NCBI RefSeq assembly: GCF_017255185.1
Contig: NZ_JAFKCZ010000014.1
Coordinates: 1 to 64,000, forward strand
Length of the DNA: 64,000 nt
Origin: Parahaliea mediterranea
Lineage (GTDB): Bacteria > Pseudomonadota > Gammaproteobacteria > Pseudomonadales > Halieaceae
Direction: 5' to 3'
Part shown: one piece after another, positions 18,061-28,750 of the stretch
Layout: every line of letters starts with the position of its first letter
Position numbering within the stretch: the first letter of the stretch is position 1
Made by a program: the position numbers and the translations under genes
The notes under the pieces: generated by a model
What the model was told of the DNA's origin: nothing
The model's database searches: none
Seen by the model: the letters and a program-made list of their open reading frames with translations, nothing else

Positions 18061-18702
18061 GGTTTGGTTCATTGTGGCGACCTTGATTCCGAAGGCCATC
18101 AGCACGCCGCCCACCGCCCGTTCGATGGCGCGTTTGTAGCTGTTGAATTGCCTGACCAGCGCGGGGTGGCTGAAGAACAGCGATAGCGCGCTGAACCAGA
18201 AAAGGTGTGCCAGGGAAATGATCGCGCCGTAGAGCAGCTGGATCGAGATCGGCGTGTCCGGGTTGACCAGCTGGGTGAATATGCTGAGGAAGAACAGCGT
18301 GGTCTTGGGGTTGAGCACATTGGTCACGAAGCCCAGCCGGAATGCCTGGCCCCGGCTGAGTTCCGCGTCGCCGGCGGGGCTGTCGCCGTCGAGTTCGGGC
18401 GTGCCCCTGGCGGTGAACGTGCGGTAGCCGATGTAGATCAGGTAGGCGGCGCCCAGGTACTTGATGATCGAGAACAGCAGCACCGATTGGGCGATCAGCA
18501 GGGCCAGCCCGGCAATCGAGTAGGCGACATGCACCCAGATCGCCAAACCAATGCCCAGCGCGGAATACAGGCCGGACAGCCGCCCGTGGAACAGGCTGTT
18601 GCGGGTAATCATGACAAAATCGGCGCCCGGGCTGATGGCCATGAGGATGGCGACGACACTGATGGACAGCAGTTCCGGGAGGTAGGTCAGCAGTAATTCC
18701 AC
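18058..18702 (-). CDS. LysE/RhtB-family amino-acid exporter
   Basis: A 214-residue inner-membrane protein with six hydrophobic segments. The LysE-superfamily signature ISPGADFVMITRNSLFHGRLSGLYSALGIGL is at residues 24-55, and GFVTNVLNPKTTLFFLSIF follows in the middle. Members export basic or neutral amino acids such as homoserine and threonine; the substrate here is not known. The start is GTG, with AGGA nine bases upstream. Its downstream end touches the repeat cluster. Confidence 0.9.
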   Translation of the reverse strand: MELLLTYLPELLSISVVAILMAISPGADFVMITRNSLFHGRLSGLYSALGIGLAIWVHVAYSIAGLALLIAQSVLLFSIIKYLGAAYLIYIGYRTFTARGTPELDGDSPAGDAELSRGQAFRLGFVTNVLNPKTTLFFLSIFTQLVNPDTPISIQLLYGAIISLAHLFWFSALSLFFSHPALVRQFNSYKRAIERAVGGVLMAFGIKVATMNQT

Positions 18703-18800
18703 GTGCTCGGATTCCTCGTGTGCCCCGTCGGGCAGGTGAAGCGGGTCTTCGGGGCGGCGCCCGCCCGAAGGGCGGGGCTACCTTCCTTCGCGGCGGGCGA

Positions 18801-19142
18801 TCAGGCCTTTTTGACGAACTCTGATTTGAGCTTCATCGCGCCGATGCCGTCGATTTTGCAATCGAGGTTGTGGTCGCCCTCGCACAGGCGGATGTTCTTC
18901 ACCTTGGTGCCCACTTTGACCACCGAGGAGGAGCCCTTGACCTTCAGGTCCTTGATCACGGTCACCGTGTCGCCGTCGGCCAGCTGATTGCCGTTGGCGT
19001 CGTGGACCACCAGCCCGTCATCGGCCTGCGCGCTGTCGGCTTCGCCGGACCACTCGTGGCCACACTCCGGGCAAATGAACATGTCCCGGTCCTGGTAGGT
19101 GTACTGGCCCTGGCATTGAGGGCAGTGGGGTAATTCACTCAT
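18801..19142 (-). CDS. yjdM: Zinc-ribbon protein YjdM (PhnA-like)
   Basis: A 113-residue cytoplasmic protein. The N-terminal zinc ribbon has two CxxC pairs (CPQC at residues 7-10 and CPEC at 24-27). The C-terminal PhnA domain carries [23 protein letters not shown] and the conserved [16 protein letters not shown] end. It matches E. coli YjdM (once called PhnA) closely. Despite the old name it is not phosphonoacetate hydrolase, and its role is unsettled. The gene lies downstream of the acnB terminator in the same direction. Confidence 0.9.
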   Translation of the reverse strand: MSELPHCPQCQGQYTYQDRDMFICPECGHEWSGEADSAQADDGLVVHDANGNQLADGDTVTVIKDLKVKGSSSVVKVGTKVKNIRLCEGDHNLDCKIDGIGAMKLKSEFVKKA

Positions 19143-19170
19143 CGTTCGATTCCATCATCGGTTTGCAAAA

Positions 19171-19198
19171 AAGAAACCCCGCCGTGGCGGGGTTTCTT
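19171..19198 (-). terminator. Strong intrinsic terminator of acnB
   Basis: A perfect 13-bp stem with GAAACCCCGCC arms and a two-base loop. On the minus strand it is followed by a run of T residues (the A run at 19167-19172 on the plus strand). It lies about 25 bases after the acnB stop codon and separates it from yjdM. Confidence 0.88.
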
Positions 19199-19223
19199 CA
19201 TCGTTCAGTTGGCCGCTCTAGCC

Positions 19224-21839
19224 TCAGGCGCTCAGCTCCTGAATTTCCACCGCGGCGATGCGCTTGCCTTCCTCGGCGCTCTTCTGGAACTCCACGATCT
19301 GGTCGAAGTTCATGTAGCGGTAGATCTCGGAGCTCATGGCGTCGAGGTTCTGCGCGTACTCCATGTACTCCGCCGGGGTGGGCAGCTTGCCGAGGATGGC
19401 ACCCACGCTGGCCAGCTCGGCGCTGGTCAGGTAGACGTTGGCGCCGTCGCCCAGGCGGTTGGGGAAGTTGCGGGTGGAGGTGGACAGCACGGTGCTGTTG
19501 GCCGCCACGCGGGCCTGGTTACCCATGCACAGGGAGCAGCCGGGCATTTCGGTGCGCGCGCCGGCGGCGCCGAAGATGTTGAAGTAGCCTTCTTCCATCA
19601 GCAGGTGCTCGTCCATGCGGGTGGGCGGGCTGATCCACATGCGGGTGGAGATGCTGCCCTTGTGCTGGTCCAGCAGCTTGCCCGCGGCGCGGAAGTGACC
19701 GATGTTGGTCATGCAGGAACCGATAAACACCTCGTCCACTTTGTCGCCGGCCACGTCGGACAACAGCTTGGCGTCGTCCGGGTCGTTGGGGCAGCACACG
19801 ATGGGCTCTTTCACTTCCGCCAGGTCGATCTCGATGACGGCGGCGTATTCGGCGTCGGCATCGGCTTCCATCAGCTCCGGGTTGGCCAGCCACTCTTCCA
19901 TCTTCCGGGCGCGGCGCTCCAGGGTGCGCGGGTCGCCGTAGCCCTCGGCGACCATGCTGCGCAGCAGCACGATGTTGGAGCGCAGGTACTCGGCGATGGT
20001 GTCCTCGTCCAGCTTGATGGTGCAACCGGCGGCGGAGCGCTCGGCGGAGGCGTCGGACAATTCAAACGCTTGCTCAACGGTAAGCCCCTTGAGGCCTTCG
20101 ATTTCCAGCACGCGGCCGGAGAAGATGTTCTTCTTGCCCTTCTTCTCGACGGTCAGCAGGCCTTCCTGGATGGCGTAGTAGGGGATGGCGTGCACCAGGT
20201 CGCGCAGGGTGATGCCGGGCTGCATCTCGCCCTTGAAGCGCACCAGCACCGACTCCGGCATGTCCAGCGGCATTACGCCGGTGGCGGCGGCGAAGGCCAC
20301 CAGGCCGGAGCCCGCGGGGAAGGAGATGCCCATGGGGAAGCGGGTGTGGGAGTCGCCGCCGGTGCCCACGGTGTCGGGCAGCAGCATGCGGTTCAGCCAG
20401 CTGTGGATGATGCCGTCACCCGGGCGCAGGCTCACGCCGCCGCGGGTCATGATGAAGTCGGGCAGGGTGTGCTGGGTGTCGATGTCCACCGGCTTGGGGT
20501 AGGCCGCGGTGTGGCAGAAGGACTGCATGGTCAGATCGGCGGAGAAGCCGAGGCAGGCCAGGTCTTTCAGCTCGTCGCGGGTCATCGGGCCGGTGGTGTC
20601 CTGGGAGCCCACGGTGGTCATTTTCGGCTCGCAGTAGGTGCCGGGGCGCACGCCCTCCACACCGCAGGCGCGGCCAACCATTTTCTGCGCCAGGGTGTAG
20701 CCCTTGTCGGAGTCGGCGGGCTGTTCGGGCTTGCGGAATAGGTCAGAGGCTTCCAGGCCCAGGGCTTCGCGGGCCCGGGTGGTGAGGCCGCGGCCGATGA
20801 TCAGGTTGATGCGGCCGCCGGCGCGCACTTCGTCCAGCAGCACCTGGGATTTCAGTTCGAACTCGCTGACGGTGTCGCCGGCTTCGTTGAGGATCTTGCC
20901 GTCGTAGGGGCGGATCTCGATCACGTCACCCATGTTGAGGTTGTCCACGTCGGCCTCGAACACCAGCGCGCCCGCGTCTTCCATGGTGTTGTAGAAGATG
21001 GGGGCCACCTTGCCGCCAATGCAGATGCCGCCGGCTTTCTTGTTGGGGGTGCCGGGCATGTCGTCGCCGAAGAACCACAGCACCGAGTTGGTGGCGGACT
21101 TGCGCGAGGAGCCGGTGCCGACCACGTCGCCGACGAAAGCTACCGGCAGGCCCTTGTCCTTGATGTCTGCAATTTGTTGCATGGGGCCGGTAACGCCGTG
21201 CTCCTGCGGCTCCAGGCCGTCGCGGGTCATTTTGTACATGGCGCGGGCGTGCAGCGGGATGTCGGGGCGGCTCCAGGCGTCCGGGGCGGGGGACAGGTCG
21301 TCGGTGTTGGTCTCGCCGGTCACCTTGAACACGGCGACCTTGATGGACTCCGGGACTTCCTGGCGGGAGGTGAACCACTCGCCGTCGGCCCAGGACTGCA
21401 TCACCGCCTTGGCGTTGGTGTTGCCGGCCTTGGCCAGTTCGTCCACGTCGTGGAAGGCTTCGAACATCAGCAGGGTGTGCTTGAGCTCGGTGGCCGCCAG
21501 TTCGCCCAGGGCGTCGTCGCCCAGCAGTTCCACCAGGGTGGCGATGTTGTAGCCGCCGTGCATGTTACCCAGCAGCTTGACCGCGGCCGGCTTGTCGATC
21601 AGCGGGCACTCGGCCTCGCCCTTGGCGATGGCGGACAGGAAGCCGGCCTTGACGTAGGCCGCCTCGTCCACGCCGGGGGGCACGCGGTCGGTGATCAGTT
21701 CCAGCAGGAAGGCTTCCTCGCCGGCGGGCGGGTTCTTCAGCAGTTCCACCAGCGCGGCCACCTGCTCGGCGTTGAGGGGCTTGGGCGGGATATCCTGGGC
21801 GGCGCGTTCCGCCACGTGTTCGCGATAGGCTTCTAGCAC
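19224..21839 (-). CDS. acnB: Aconitate hydratase B
   Basis: An 871-residue [4Fe-4S] enzyme that interconverts citrate and isocitrate in the tricarboxylic acid cycle and binds RNA when its cluster is lost. The length and order are those of the AcnB branch: an N-terminal HEAT-like domain ([21 protein letters not shown]), the swivel domain, then the catalytic domains with the cluster ligands in GSCMTNIGH and CSLCMGNQA. The start is GTG, preceded by AAGGAG seven bases upstream. A TATAAT box at 21934-21939 on the minus strand gives a leader of about 88 bases. Confidence 0.97.
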   Translation of the reverse strand: MLEAYREHVAERAAQDIPPKPLNAEQVAALVELLKNPPAGEEAFLLELITDRVPPGVDEAAYVKAGFLSAIAKGEAECPLIDKPAAVKLLGNMHGGYNIATLVELLGDDALGELAATELKHTLLMFEAFHDVDELAKAGNTNAKAVMQSWADGEWFTSRQEVPESIKVAVFKVTGETNTDDLSPAPDAWSRPDIPLHARAMYKMTRDGLEPQEHGVTGPMQQIADIKDKGLPVAFVGDVVGTGSSRKSATNSVLWFFGDDMPGTPNKKAGGICIGGKVAPIFYNTMEDAGALVFEADVDNLNMGDVIEIRPYDGKILNEAGDTVSEFELKSQVLLDEVRAGGRINLIIGRGLTTRAREALGLEASDLFRKPEQPADSDKGYTLAQKMVGRACGVEGVRPGTYCEPKMTTVGSQDTTGPMTRDELKDLACLGFSADLTMQSFCHTAAYPKPVDIDTQHTLPDFIMTRGGVSLRPGDGIIHSWLNRMLLPDTVGTGGDSHTRFPMGISFPAGSGLVAFAAATGVMPLDMPESVLVRFKGEMQPGITLRDLVHAIPYYAIQEGLLTVEKKGKKNIFSGRVLEIEGLKGLTVEQAFELSDASAERSAAGCTIKLDEDTIAEYLRSNIVLLRSMVAEGYGDPRTLERRARKMEEWLANPELMEADADAEYAAVIEIDLAEVKEPIVCCPNDPDDAKLLSDVAGDKVDEVFIGSCMTNIGHFRAAGKLLDQHKGSISTRMWISPPTRMDEHLLMEEGYFNIFGAAGARTEMPGCSLCMGNQARVAANSTVLSTSTRNFPNRLGDGANVYLTSAELASVGAILGKLPTPAEYMEYAQNLDAMSSEIYRYMNFDQIVEFQKSAEEGKRIAAVEIQELSA

Positions 21840-21933
21840 GGTAGAGCTCCTTAGGTCAGATGGCCGCCCGGTGGCTGGGTCGCGGCAGTTGCAGACCCCC
21901 GGGGCAGTCCGGTGGAGGTGAAATCGGGGCGGG

Positions 21934-21994
21934 ATTATAGCCCACGGCAGGAATAAATTAAATTAATCAAGTGCTTATACCGTGCATTCACGGT
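21934..21994. promoter_or_regulatory. acnB/DUF1289 divergent promoter region with an 18-bp palindrome
   Basis: On the minus strand a TATAAT box at 21934-21939 faces acnB with a weak -35 region. A perfect inverted repeat, TACCGTG-CATT-CACGGTA, lies at 21978-21995 upstream of it, between acnB and the DUF1289 gene. It has no T run, so it looks more like an operator than a terminator. The binding protein is not identified. Confidence 0.5.
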
Positions 21995-22048
21995 ACTGAT
22001 AACTTAGACTGGGCAGCCATTGCAAGGCCTCGTATTCCCGCGTCAACT

Positions 22049-22519
22049 ATGCTCGATCCCACCATCAAAACCCCCTGTATCGGCGTGTGCTCCACCGGTA
22101 TCGGCGACGCCGTGTGCCGCGGCTGCAAGCGCTTCAGCCACGAGGTGATTCACTGGAACAGCTACACTCCGGCGCAGAAGCGGGCCATCGACGCGCGCCT
22201 GTCGGGCTTTCTGTCCCAGTGCGTGAGCAACAAGCTGCGGGTGACCGACAAGGCCCTGCTGGCCTGGCAGCTGGAGGTGCAGCAGGTGCGCCATGTGCCG
22301 CACCACGACGAGTACTGCTGGGTGTTCAGCCTGCTCAAGGCCGGGGCCGGACAGATCGAGCACAGCGCCGAATTCGGTTTCGAGGTGGACATCGCCTTCC
22401 GCGATATGCCCCTGGTCGAGTTGCGCGACCTTGTCGACCGCGAGTTTTACATTCTGTCCGAGGCCCACTACGAGCGCTACATGCTGACCGCGGACCTGTT
22501 CGCCGGGGGCACCCGGTGA
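22049..22519 (+). CDS. DUF1289 domain protein
   Basis: A 156-residue protein. The N-terminal 60 residues are a DUF1289 module with the four-cysteine pattern PCIGVCSTGIGDAVCRGCKRF, likely a small metal-binding unit. The remaining 100 residues are not recognised. DUF1289 proteins are common in gammaproteobacteria with no established function. The ATG at 22049 starts just before the cysteine module. Its stop codon overlaps the GTG start of miaE by four bases, so the two genes are probably translationally coupled, which hints at a tRNA-related role (inference). Confidence 0.85.
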   Translation: MLDPTIKTPCIGVCSTGIGDAVCRGCKRFSHEVIHWNSYTPAQKRAIDARLSGFLSQCVSNKLRVTDKALLAWQLEVQQVRHVPHHDEYCWVFSLLKAGAGQIEHSAEFGFEVDIAFRDMPLVELRDLVDREFYILSEAHYERYMLTADLFAGGTR

Positions 22520-23130
22520 GCGCGGTGGTCGACATGGCGCCGATCCGCGAGTTCCTCCCCTGCGCCACGCCGCGGGCCTGGATCGACTGGGCCCTGGAGC
22601 ACCCCGAGCTGTTGCTGGTGGATCACGCGAACTGCGAGAAGAAGGCGGCCTCCACGGCGCTGAACCTGATGTACCGCTACACCGACCACCCGGCGCTGCT
22701 GAACAAGCTCTCGCGCCTGGCCCGGGAGGAGCTGCGGCACTTCGAGCAGGTGATCGCCATCATGGGCAGGCGGGGCGTGGACTATCCGCAGATCTCGGCG
22801 GCGCGCTACGCCGGCGGCCTGCGCGAGCAGGTGCGGCGGAACGAACCCGGCCGCCTGGTGGATACCCTGCTGGTGGGCGCGATTATCGAGGCCCGCTCCT
22901 GCGAGCGCTTCGCCGCCCTGGTGCCGGTGCTGGACGCGGAGCTGGCGGAGTTCTACAGCTCGCTGCTGAAGTCCGAGTCGCGGCACTTCCAGGATTATCT
23001 CAAGCTCGCCGCCGCGCTGGGTTCGGCGGCGGAGGTGGAGGCGAGGCTGGCGGTGCTGCTCGAAGTGGAGCGCGAGCTGATTGAATCCCCCGACAGCGAG
23101 TTCCGCTTTCACAGCGGGGTGCCGGCCTGA
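22516..23130 (+). CDS. miaE: tRNA 2-methylthio-N6-isopentenyladenosine-37 hydroxylase
   Basis: A 204-residue ferritin-like di-iron monooxygenase that hydroxylates the isopentenyl group of ms2i6A37 in tRNAs reading codons starting with U. The carboxylate/histidine ligand pattern is visible: EKKAA near the first helix, EELRHFEQV, then EARSCERFAAL and ESRHFQDYL. The start is the GTG overlapping the preceding stop; an ATG 18 bases inside is an alternative. The length fits the MiaE family. Confidence 0.92.
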   Translation: MSAVVDMAPIREFLPCATPRAWIDWALEHPELLLVDHANCEKKAASTALNLMYRYTDHPALLNKLSRLAREELRHFEQVIAIMGRRGVDYPQISAARYAGGLREQVRRNEPGRLVDTLLVGAIIEARSCERFAALVPVLDAELAEFYSSLLKSESRHFQDYLKLAAALGSAAEVEARLAVLLEVERELIESPDSEFRFHSGVPA

Positions 23131-23182
23131 GCCGCGGCAGGCGCCGCAGGGCCGATGTTGGCAGTGAGTTTGTTTTTATTTT

Positions 23183-23200
23183 GAAACATTAATATGTTTC
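23183..23200. terminator. Possible terminator between convergent miaE and the outer-membrane protein gene
   Basis: A perfect GAAACAT/ATGTTTC inverted repeat with a four-base loop sits in a very AT-rich 100-base gap and is flanked by T-rich DNA on both sides. It lies between two convergent genes, but the stem is AT-rich and so weak. The role is inferred from position. Confidence 0.4.
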
Positions 23201-23234
23201 TTTAAGTTCTTAATATAAAAGCCTTTTTGTCTCG

Positions 23235-24146
23235 TTAAAACAGCAGCTGATAGCTCAGCGTGTAGATGTCGAACTCCTCGTTCGAGTCATTGACCGAGCC
23301 GCTGGCGTAGGACAATTTCACGGCCTGCTTGTCGGCGACGGGATAGACCAGCGTGGCGCCAAACTTGGAGTCGCGCTGCAGGTCATTGAGCCGCCGGCCG
23401 TCCAGGGAACCGCGCCCGCCGTGGTAGTAGTTGGCGTCCAGCGACAGCCAGAAACCGGGGCGAAAACGGCGCACCAGGTGCGTCTCGACGGTGTATAGCG
23501 GGTCCGCCGACCGGGTGCGGCCAAGGAAGTCATCGTTGTCCCCGAACACCCAGGCGCCGACTTCCAGTTCCAATAGCCACTTGGGCGACAGCACCTGGAT
23601 ATAGCCCAGTTCGGCCTTGGCCGCCCAGCGGTTGGCGCCCACATTGATAAGGCGCTCGCTGTCGTATTCACCCGTGGGCGCCACCACCTTCAGGCTGGCG
23701 CCGAGGATGGGCCGCGGCGCGCGGCGCAGTTCGGTAAATTCCTCCCGGTTCATGCTGGGGGCGCCCAGCAGGTTGACCGACAGCGTGGCGGAGATATCGC
23801 CCAGGCCGCTGTAGTCGAGCCCGAGGCTGCCCCCTTCGGGGTGTTCGGCCACGGTCTCGCCATCGGAGAAAGGCGCTTCCAGCACGATGTTGGCGCTGCG
23901 CCCCCACAGGTTGAGGGTGCGCAAATAGCCCACGGCCACGGTGTCGATGCTGGAGTCGAGGCCGGAGATGGGCAGGGAGGGGTCGGGTACTGTGTCGCCG
24001 CGGGTCACGATGGCGCCCACCGTAAGCACCTGTGTGCCCCTGGGTGCCGGCCAGTAGGCCCGGGGCGACAGCTCCTGGGCGCGGATGCCGGTAGCCAGGA
24101 CCACGGCGGCCAGCGAGAGGGTCAGGGTGGTGGCGGGTTTCGGCAT
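23235..24146 (-). CDS. Outer-membrane beta-barrel protein, MetA-pathway/phenol-degradation family
   Basis: A 303-residue exported protein. It has a signal peptide to about residue 23 (GIRAQ), then alternating beta strands ending in YTLSYQLLF, the terminal aromatic residue that the Bam machinery recognises. The body (LNLWGRSANIVLEAPFS, GASLKVVAPTGEYDSERLINVGANRW) resembles the 'transporter' family annotated as phenol MetA-pathway proteins, which are small outer-membrane channels. The substrate is unknown. The ATG at 24146 begins the signal peptide; longer in-frame starts give a non-exported, arginine-rich extension. Confidence 0.8.
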   Translation of the reverse strand: MPKPATTLTLSLAAVVLATGIRAQELSPRAYWPAPRGTQVLTVGAIVTRGDTVPDPSLPISGLDSSIDTVAVGYLRTLNLWGRSANIVLEAPFSDGETVAEHPEGGSLGLDYSGLGDISATLSVNLLGAPSMNREEFTELRRAPRPILGASLKVVAPTGEYDSERLINVGANRWAAKAELGYIQVLSPKWLLELEVGAWVFGDNDDFLGRTRSADPLYTVETHLVRRFRPGFWLSLDANYYHGGRGSLDGRRLNDLQRDSKFGATLVYPVADKQAVKLSYASGSVNDSNEEFDIYTLSYQLLF

Positions 24147-24229
24147 AGTGCCGATTATAGTGCCGATTATTGACCCGTGCCGGGTGGGCCGCAAGTTCGC
24201 GGCGTGCGCGGGCGTCGCCGGGCGGGCGA

Positions 24230-24940
24230 CTACCAGTCGATTTTCACCAGTTCGAGCTGGCCGGGCCCGGCCTTCATTACCCAGGCGTGTTCGTACCAGT
24301 CCCCCAGTACCCAGCGCTCGCCGCCGGCGTGGACATGGTGGTCCGGGCGGTGGGTGTGGCCGTGGATCAGGCAGTCCACGCCGTGCTCGCGCAGGACTCT
24401 GTCCACTTCCGCCGGGGTGACGTCCATGATGTCCTCGGCCTTGTTGCTGTTGGCCTCCTGGCTCATACCGCGCAGCTGGGCGGCGAGGGCGCGCCGTTCC
24501 GCGAGGGGGCGGGCGAGGATATCCGCCTGCCACTCGGGGCTGCGGGCGGTGCGGCGAAACTGCTGATAGGCTTCATCCGCGGTGCACAGACTGTCGCCGT
24601 GCATCAACAGCACCCGGCGACCGTAGAGGTCGATCACCGTGGGGTCGGCCAGCAGGGTGCCTCCGGCGCGGGCGCAGTAGTCCTCGCCCAGCAGGAAGTC
24701 GCGGTTGCCGCGCATCAGGTAGAGGGCGGGGCCGGCGGCGCTGTAGCGCGCCAGCAGGTCGGCGACTTCCCGCGCCAGGGGGGCGTCGTCGTCGTCGCCG
24801 ACCCAGGCCTCGAAAAAATCCCCCAGGATATACAGCGCCTCGGCGTCGCGCCGGGCATCGAGGAACGCCGCCAGGGCCCGCGTTACCGCGGGCCGGGCGG
24901 GGTCCAGGTGCAGGTCGGAGATAAACCAGGTGCCGGGCAC
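24230..24940 (-). CDS. lpxH: UDP-2,3-diacylglucosamine diphosphatase
   Basis: A 236-residue calcineurin-like phosphoesterase of lipid A synthesis that cleaves UDP-2,3-diacylglucosamine to lipid X and UMP at the inner-membrane face. Metal-binding motifs are complete: DLHLD near residues 9-13, GDFFEAWVGDDD, GNRD (RGNRDFLLG), MHGDSL, and the C-terminal HGHTHRPDHH. It starts 11 bases after the ppiB stop, so the two form an operon, as in many gammaproteobacteria. Confidence 0.95.
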   Translation of the reverse strand: MPGTWFISDLHLDPARPAVTRALAAFLDARRDAEALYILGDFFEAWVGDDDDAPLAREVADLLARYSAAGPALYLMRGNRDFLLGEDYCARAGGTLLADPTVIDLYGRRVLLMHGDSLCTADEAYQQFRRTARSPEWQADILARPLAERRALAAQLRGMSQEANSNKAEDIMDVTPAEVDRVLREHGVDCLIHGHTHRPDHHVHAGGERWVLGDWYEHAWVMKAGPGQLELVKIDW

Positions 24941-24951
24941 GGGAAGGCGGC

Positions 24952-25449
24952 TCAGCCCTCGACGATTTCGACGGACTCGATGATCACCGGCTCGGCGGGC
25001 ACGTCCTGGTGGCCGCCCTGGCTGGTGGTGGCCACGGCGCGAATCCGGTTCAGCACTTCCTCGCCCTCGGTGACCTTGCCGAACACCGCGTAGCCCCAGC
25101 CCTGCATGTTCTTGCCGGAGTGGTTGAGGAAGTCATTGTCCTTCACGTTGATGAAGAACTGGGCGGTGGCCGAGTGGGGGTCCATGGTGCGGGCCATGGC
25201 GATGGTGCCGAAGTCGTTCTTCAGGCCGTTGTCCGCCTCGTTCTCGATCGGCTCGCCGGTGGGCTTTTGCTGCATGTCGGTGTCGAAGCCGCCGCCCTGG
25301 ATCATGAAGTTGTCGATCACGCGGTGGAAAATGGTGCCGTCGTAGTGGCCCTGGCGCGCGTAGTCCAGGAAGTTGGCGACGGTTTTCGGGGCCTTGTCGG
25401 CATCCAGGTCAACGGTGATAGGGCCGAAGGTGGTGCGGATAATAACCAT
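24952..25449 (-). CDS. ppiB: Peptidyl-prolyl cis-trans isomerase B (cyclophilin)
   Basis: A 165-residue cytoplasmic cyclophilin, the normal length for PpiB. The catalytic core [16 protein letters not shown] and the [25 protein letters not shown] segment are intact, with the active-site R in FHRV. It speeds proline isomerisation during protein folding. The ATG at 25449 starts at the first beta strand; a longer in-frame start is not supported by the family. It is first in the ppiB-lpxH operon and divergent from glnS. Confidence 0.95.
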   Translation of the reverse strand: MVIIRTTFGPITVDLDADKAPKTVANFLDYARQGHYDGTIFHRVIDNFMIQGGGFDTDMQQKPTGEPIENEADNGLKNDFGTIAMARTMDPHSATAQFFINVKDNDFLNHSGKNMQGWGYAVFGKVTEGEEVLNRIRAVATTSQGGHQDVPAEPVIIESVEIVEG

Positions 25450-25607
25450 GAAGCGAGTCCTGCTGCGTTGAGTCGAATGGAAGGCGCGCAATGATACGGC
25501 CTTTTTCGCGGATGTGCGAGGCGGGAAAGGCCCGGCTTTTGCCCTGTATAGCGACTGTCTCAGCCGCTATAATACGCGCCCTTTGCACCCCCGATCTCGA
25601 AGGATTT

Positions 25608-27269
25608 ATGGACAACAAACCCGCCAACAACTTCCTCTACAACATTGTAGCCGAGGATCTGGCCGCCGGCCGCGTGAACCAGGTGGTTACCCGCTTCCCG
25701 CCGGAGCCCAACGGCTACCTGCACGTGGGGCACGCCAAGTCGATCTGCCTGAACTTCGGCCTGGCGGAGGCCTTCGGCGGCGAGTGCAACCTGCGCTTCG
25801 ACGACACCAACCCCGAGAAGGAGAGCCCCGAGTACGTGGCCTCCATCGAGGAAGACGTGCGCTGGCTGGGTTACCAGTGGGCCGGGGAGGTGCGCTACGC
25901 CTCCAATTATTTCCAGCAGTTCTACGACTGGGCTGTGCACCTGGTGGAGCAGGGCGACGCCTACGTGTGCGATTTGAACGCGGAGCAGGCCCGCGAGTAC
26001 CGCGGCACCCTCACCGAGCCCGGCAAGAACAGCCCCTACCGCGAGCGCGATGTGGCCGAGAACCTGGATCTGCTGGCGCGCATGAAAGCCGGCGAGTTCG
26101 AGGAGGGCAGCCGGGTGCTGCGGGCCAGGATCGACATGGCCTCGCCCAACATGAACCTGCGCGACCCGATCCTCTACCGCATCCGCAAGGTGGCCCACCA
26201 CCAGACCGGCAGTGAGTGGTGCATCTACCCCACCTACGACTTTGCCCACGGCCAGGAAGACGCGATCGAGGGGATCACCCACTCCATCTGCACCCTGGAG
26301 TTCGAGGACCACCGCCCGCTCTACGACTGGCTGATCGAGCACCTGCCGGTGCCCAGCCGGCCGCGGCAGTACGAATTCGGCCGCCTCAACCTCAACTACA
26401 CCGTGACCAGCAAACGCAAGCTGAAGCAGCTGGTGGACGAGGGTGTGGTGGCCGGCTGGGACGACCCGCGCATGCCCACCATTTCCGGGATGCGCCGCCG
26501 GGGCTTTACCCCGCGCGCGATCCGCAAGTTTTGCGAGATGATCGGCGTCACCCGCTCCGACGGCGTGGTGGACGTGGCCATGCTGGAGCACGCCATCCGC
26601 GATGACCTCAACGAGAACGCCCCCCGCGCCATGTGCGTGCTGCGGCCGCTGAAGGTGGTGTTGACCGACTACCCCGCGGACCAGGTCGAGCAGTTGGCCG
26701 CCCCCGCCCACCCCTCGCGGGAGGACCTGGGCGAGCGCGCGCTGCCCTTTGGCCGCGAGCTGTACATCGACGCCGAGGACTTCCGCGAGGAGGCCAACAA
26801 GAAGTTCAAGCGCCTGGTGCTGGGCAAGCGGGTGCGCCTGCGCAACGCCTACGTCATCGAGGCGGACGAAGTGGTCAAGGACGCCGACGGCAATGTCGTC
26901 GAGGTGCGTGCCCACACCATCCCGGGCACCCTCGGCAATGACCCGGAGGACGGGGTGAAGCCCAAGGGCGTGATCCAGTGGGTGTCCGCCGCGGGCGGCC
27001 GCCAGGCCACGGTGCGCCTGTACGACCGGCTGTTTACCCACGAGTCGCCGGACAAGGGTGACAACGACTTCATGACCCTGGTGAACCCCGATTCACTGCA
27101 GGTCGTGGCGGGCGCGTGGATCGAGCCCGGTCTGGCGGCGGCTAAACCAGAGCAGAATTTCCAGTTCGAGCGGGAGGGCTATTTCGTGGCCGACCGCCGC
27201 GAACACAGCGAGGCGGCGCCGGTGTTCAATATGACCATCGGCCTGCGCGATACCTGGAACAAGGGATAG
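25608..27269 (+). CDS. glnS: Glutaminyl-tRNA synthetase
   Basis: A 553-residue class I aminoacyl-tRNA synthetase. The HIGH motif is HVGH in [14 protein letters not shown], and the Gln[13 protein letters not shown] segment is present. The KMSKS-like loop reads TSKRK ([10 protein letters not shown]), with T where E. coli has M. The C-terminal anticodon-binding beta barrels are complete. The ATG at 25608 follows AAGGA. A TATAAT box at 25568-25573 gives a leader of roughly 27 bases. cysS follows after eight bases and is probably co-transcribed. Confidence 0.97.
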   Translation: MDNKPANNFLYNIVAEDLAAGRVNQVVTRFPPEPNGYLHVGHAKSICLNFGLAEAFGGECNLRFDDTNPEKESPEYVASIEEDVRWLGYQWAGEVRYASNYFQQFYDWAVHLVEQGDAYVCDLNAEQAREYRGTLTEPGKNSPYRERDVAENLDLLARMKAGEFEEGSRVLRARIDMASPNMNLRDPILYRIRKVAHHQTGSEWCIYPTYDFAHGQEDAIEGITHSICTLEFEDHRPLYDWLIEHLPVPSRPRQYEFGRLNLNYTVTSKRKLKQLVDEGVVAGWDDPRMPTISGMRRRGFTPRAIRKFCEMIGVTRSDGVVDVAMLEHAIRDDLNENAPRAMCVLRPLKVVLTDYPADQVEQLAAPAHPSREDLGERALPFGRELYIDAEDFREEANKKFKRLVLGKRVRLRNAYVIEADEVVKDADGNVVEVRAHTIPGTLGNDPEDGVKPKGVIQWVSAAGGRQATVRLYDRLFTHESPDKGDNDFMTLVNPDSLQVVAGAWIEPGLAAAKPEQNFQFEREGYFVADRREHSEAAPVFNMTIGLRDTWNKG

Positions 27270-27277
27270 GAAGAACC

Positions 27278-28663
27278 ATGGCAGTTACCCCGACGCTCAC
27301 CCTGTACAACACCCTGGGCGGCAAAAAGCAGGCCTTCGAGCCGCTGGAGCCCGGCACCGTAAAAATGTATGTCTGCGGCCCCACGGTCTACAACCTGGCG
27401 CACATCGGCAACGCCCGCCCGGTGGTGGTGTTCGACACCCTGTTCCGCCTGCTGCAGACCCACTACGACAATGTCGTCTACGCCCGCAACATTACCGACG
27501 TGGACGACAAAATCATCGCCGCCGCGCGCGAGGGCAATCGCAGCATCGATGCGGTGACCGAGGAGTTCACCGCCAAGTACCGGGAGGACATGGCGCAGCT
27601 GAACGCGCTGCCGCCGACCCTGGAGCCCCACGCCACCCACAATATCGCGGCGATGATCGCGCTCACCGAAAAGCTGATCGAGAAGGGTCACGCCTACGAG
27701 TCCGCCGGTCACGTGCTGTTCGCGGTGGAGTCGATGCCCGAGTACGGCAAGCTCTCGGGCCGGTCCCTGGAAGACATGCTGGCTGGCGCGCGGGTGGAGG
27801 TGGCGGATTACAAGCGCCACCCCGGCGACTTCGTGCTGTGGAAGCCGGCGGCGGACGAGGACCCGGGTTGGGACAGTCCCTGGGGCCGCGGCCGTCCGGG
27901 CTGGCACCTGGAGTGCTCGGCGATGATCCGCGAACACCTGGGGGACACCATCGACATTCACGGCGGTGGCCGCGACCTGATCTTTCCCCACCACGAGAAC
28001 GAGATCGCCCAGAGCCGCTGTGCCCATGGCGGCGACTACGTGCGCTACTGGATGCACAACGCCTACCTGGATATCGATGGCGAGAAGATGTCCAAGTCAC
28101 TGGGCAATGTGCGCACGGTGCGCGACCTGCTGCAAAAATACCGCGGCGAGGTGCTGCGCTTCGCGCTGCTCTCTGCCCACTACCGCTCGCCGCTGAACTT
28201 CTCCGCCGAGCTGCTCGAGCAGGCCGAGACCACGCTTACCGGCCTGTACAACACCCTGCGCGAGGTGGCGGATATCCCCCTGGACGTGGAGGTGCCCCTC
28301 GCCGACGAGCCCTTCTACCAGGCCCTGAACGACGATCTCAATACCCCGGTGGCCATCGCCGAACTACACGCCCTGGCCAAGCAGCTGCACAAGGCCGCGG
28401 ACGGCGACAAGCCCGCGCTGAAGGCGCGCATTCTCGCCGCCGGCAACCTGCTGGGCATTCTGGAGCAGGACCCCGAGGCGTGGTTGCAGGGCGGTGGCGA
28501 CGGGGATATCAGCCCCGGGGACATCGAGGACGCCATTGCCGCCCGCCAGCAGGCCAAGGCCGACAGGGATTACGCCCGCGCCGATGCCATCCGCGAGGAA
28601 CTGCTGCAGCAGGGTGTGGTGCTGGAGGATTCCCGCGAGGGCACCAAGTGGCGCCGGGCCTGA
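27278..28663 (+). CDS. cysS: Cysteinyl-tRNA synthetase
   Basis: A 461-residue class I synthetase. The zinc-ligand cysteine lies in [19 protein letters not shown], which also holds the HIGH-type motif (HIGN). The second metal-site segments (WHLECSAM and HHENEIAQS) and the KMSKSLGN loop are all present. The length and C-terminal helical bundle match the family. It follows glnS closely, giving a two-gene synthetase operon. Confidence 0.97.
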   Translation: MAVTPTLTLYNTLGGKKQAFEPLEPGTVKMYVCGPTVYNLAHIGNARPVVVFDTLFRLLQTHYDNVVYARNITDVDDKIIAAAREGNRSIDAVTEEFTAKYREDMAQLNALPPTLEPHATHNIAAMIALTEKLIEKGHAYESAGHVLFAVESMPEYGKLSGRSLEDMLAGARVEVADYKRHPGDFVLWKPAADEDPGWDSPWGRGRPGWHLECSAMIREHLGDTIDIHGGGRDLIFPHHENEIAQSRCAHGGDYVRYWMHNAYLDIDGEKMSKSLGNVRTVRDLLQKYRGEVLRFALLSAHYRSPLNFSAELLEQAETTLTGLYNTLREVADIPLDVEVPLADEPFYQALNDDLNTPVAIAELHALAKQLHKAADGDKPALKARILAAGNLLGILEQDPEAWLQGGGDGDISPGDIEDAIAARQQAKADRDYARADAIREELLQQGVVLEDSREGTKWRRA

Positions 28664-28750
28664 GTCGGTTGAGTAAAGCTTGCCGGATAGGACCCGGCGG
28701 GCCAGAATGAGCGCACGTTGGGCGCCCAATAACGCAGGAGCACGCTGGCG

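Noticed and set aside
19209-20741. A 510-codon plus-strand frame opposite acnB
   Set aside because: Low-complexity Gly/His/Val-rich product, fully inside acnB, with no ribosome binding site or similarity.
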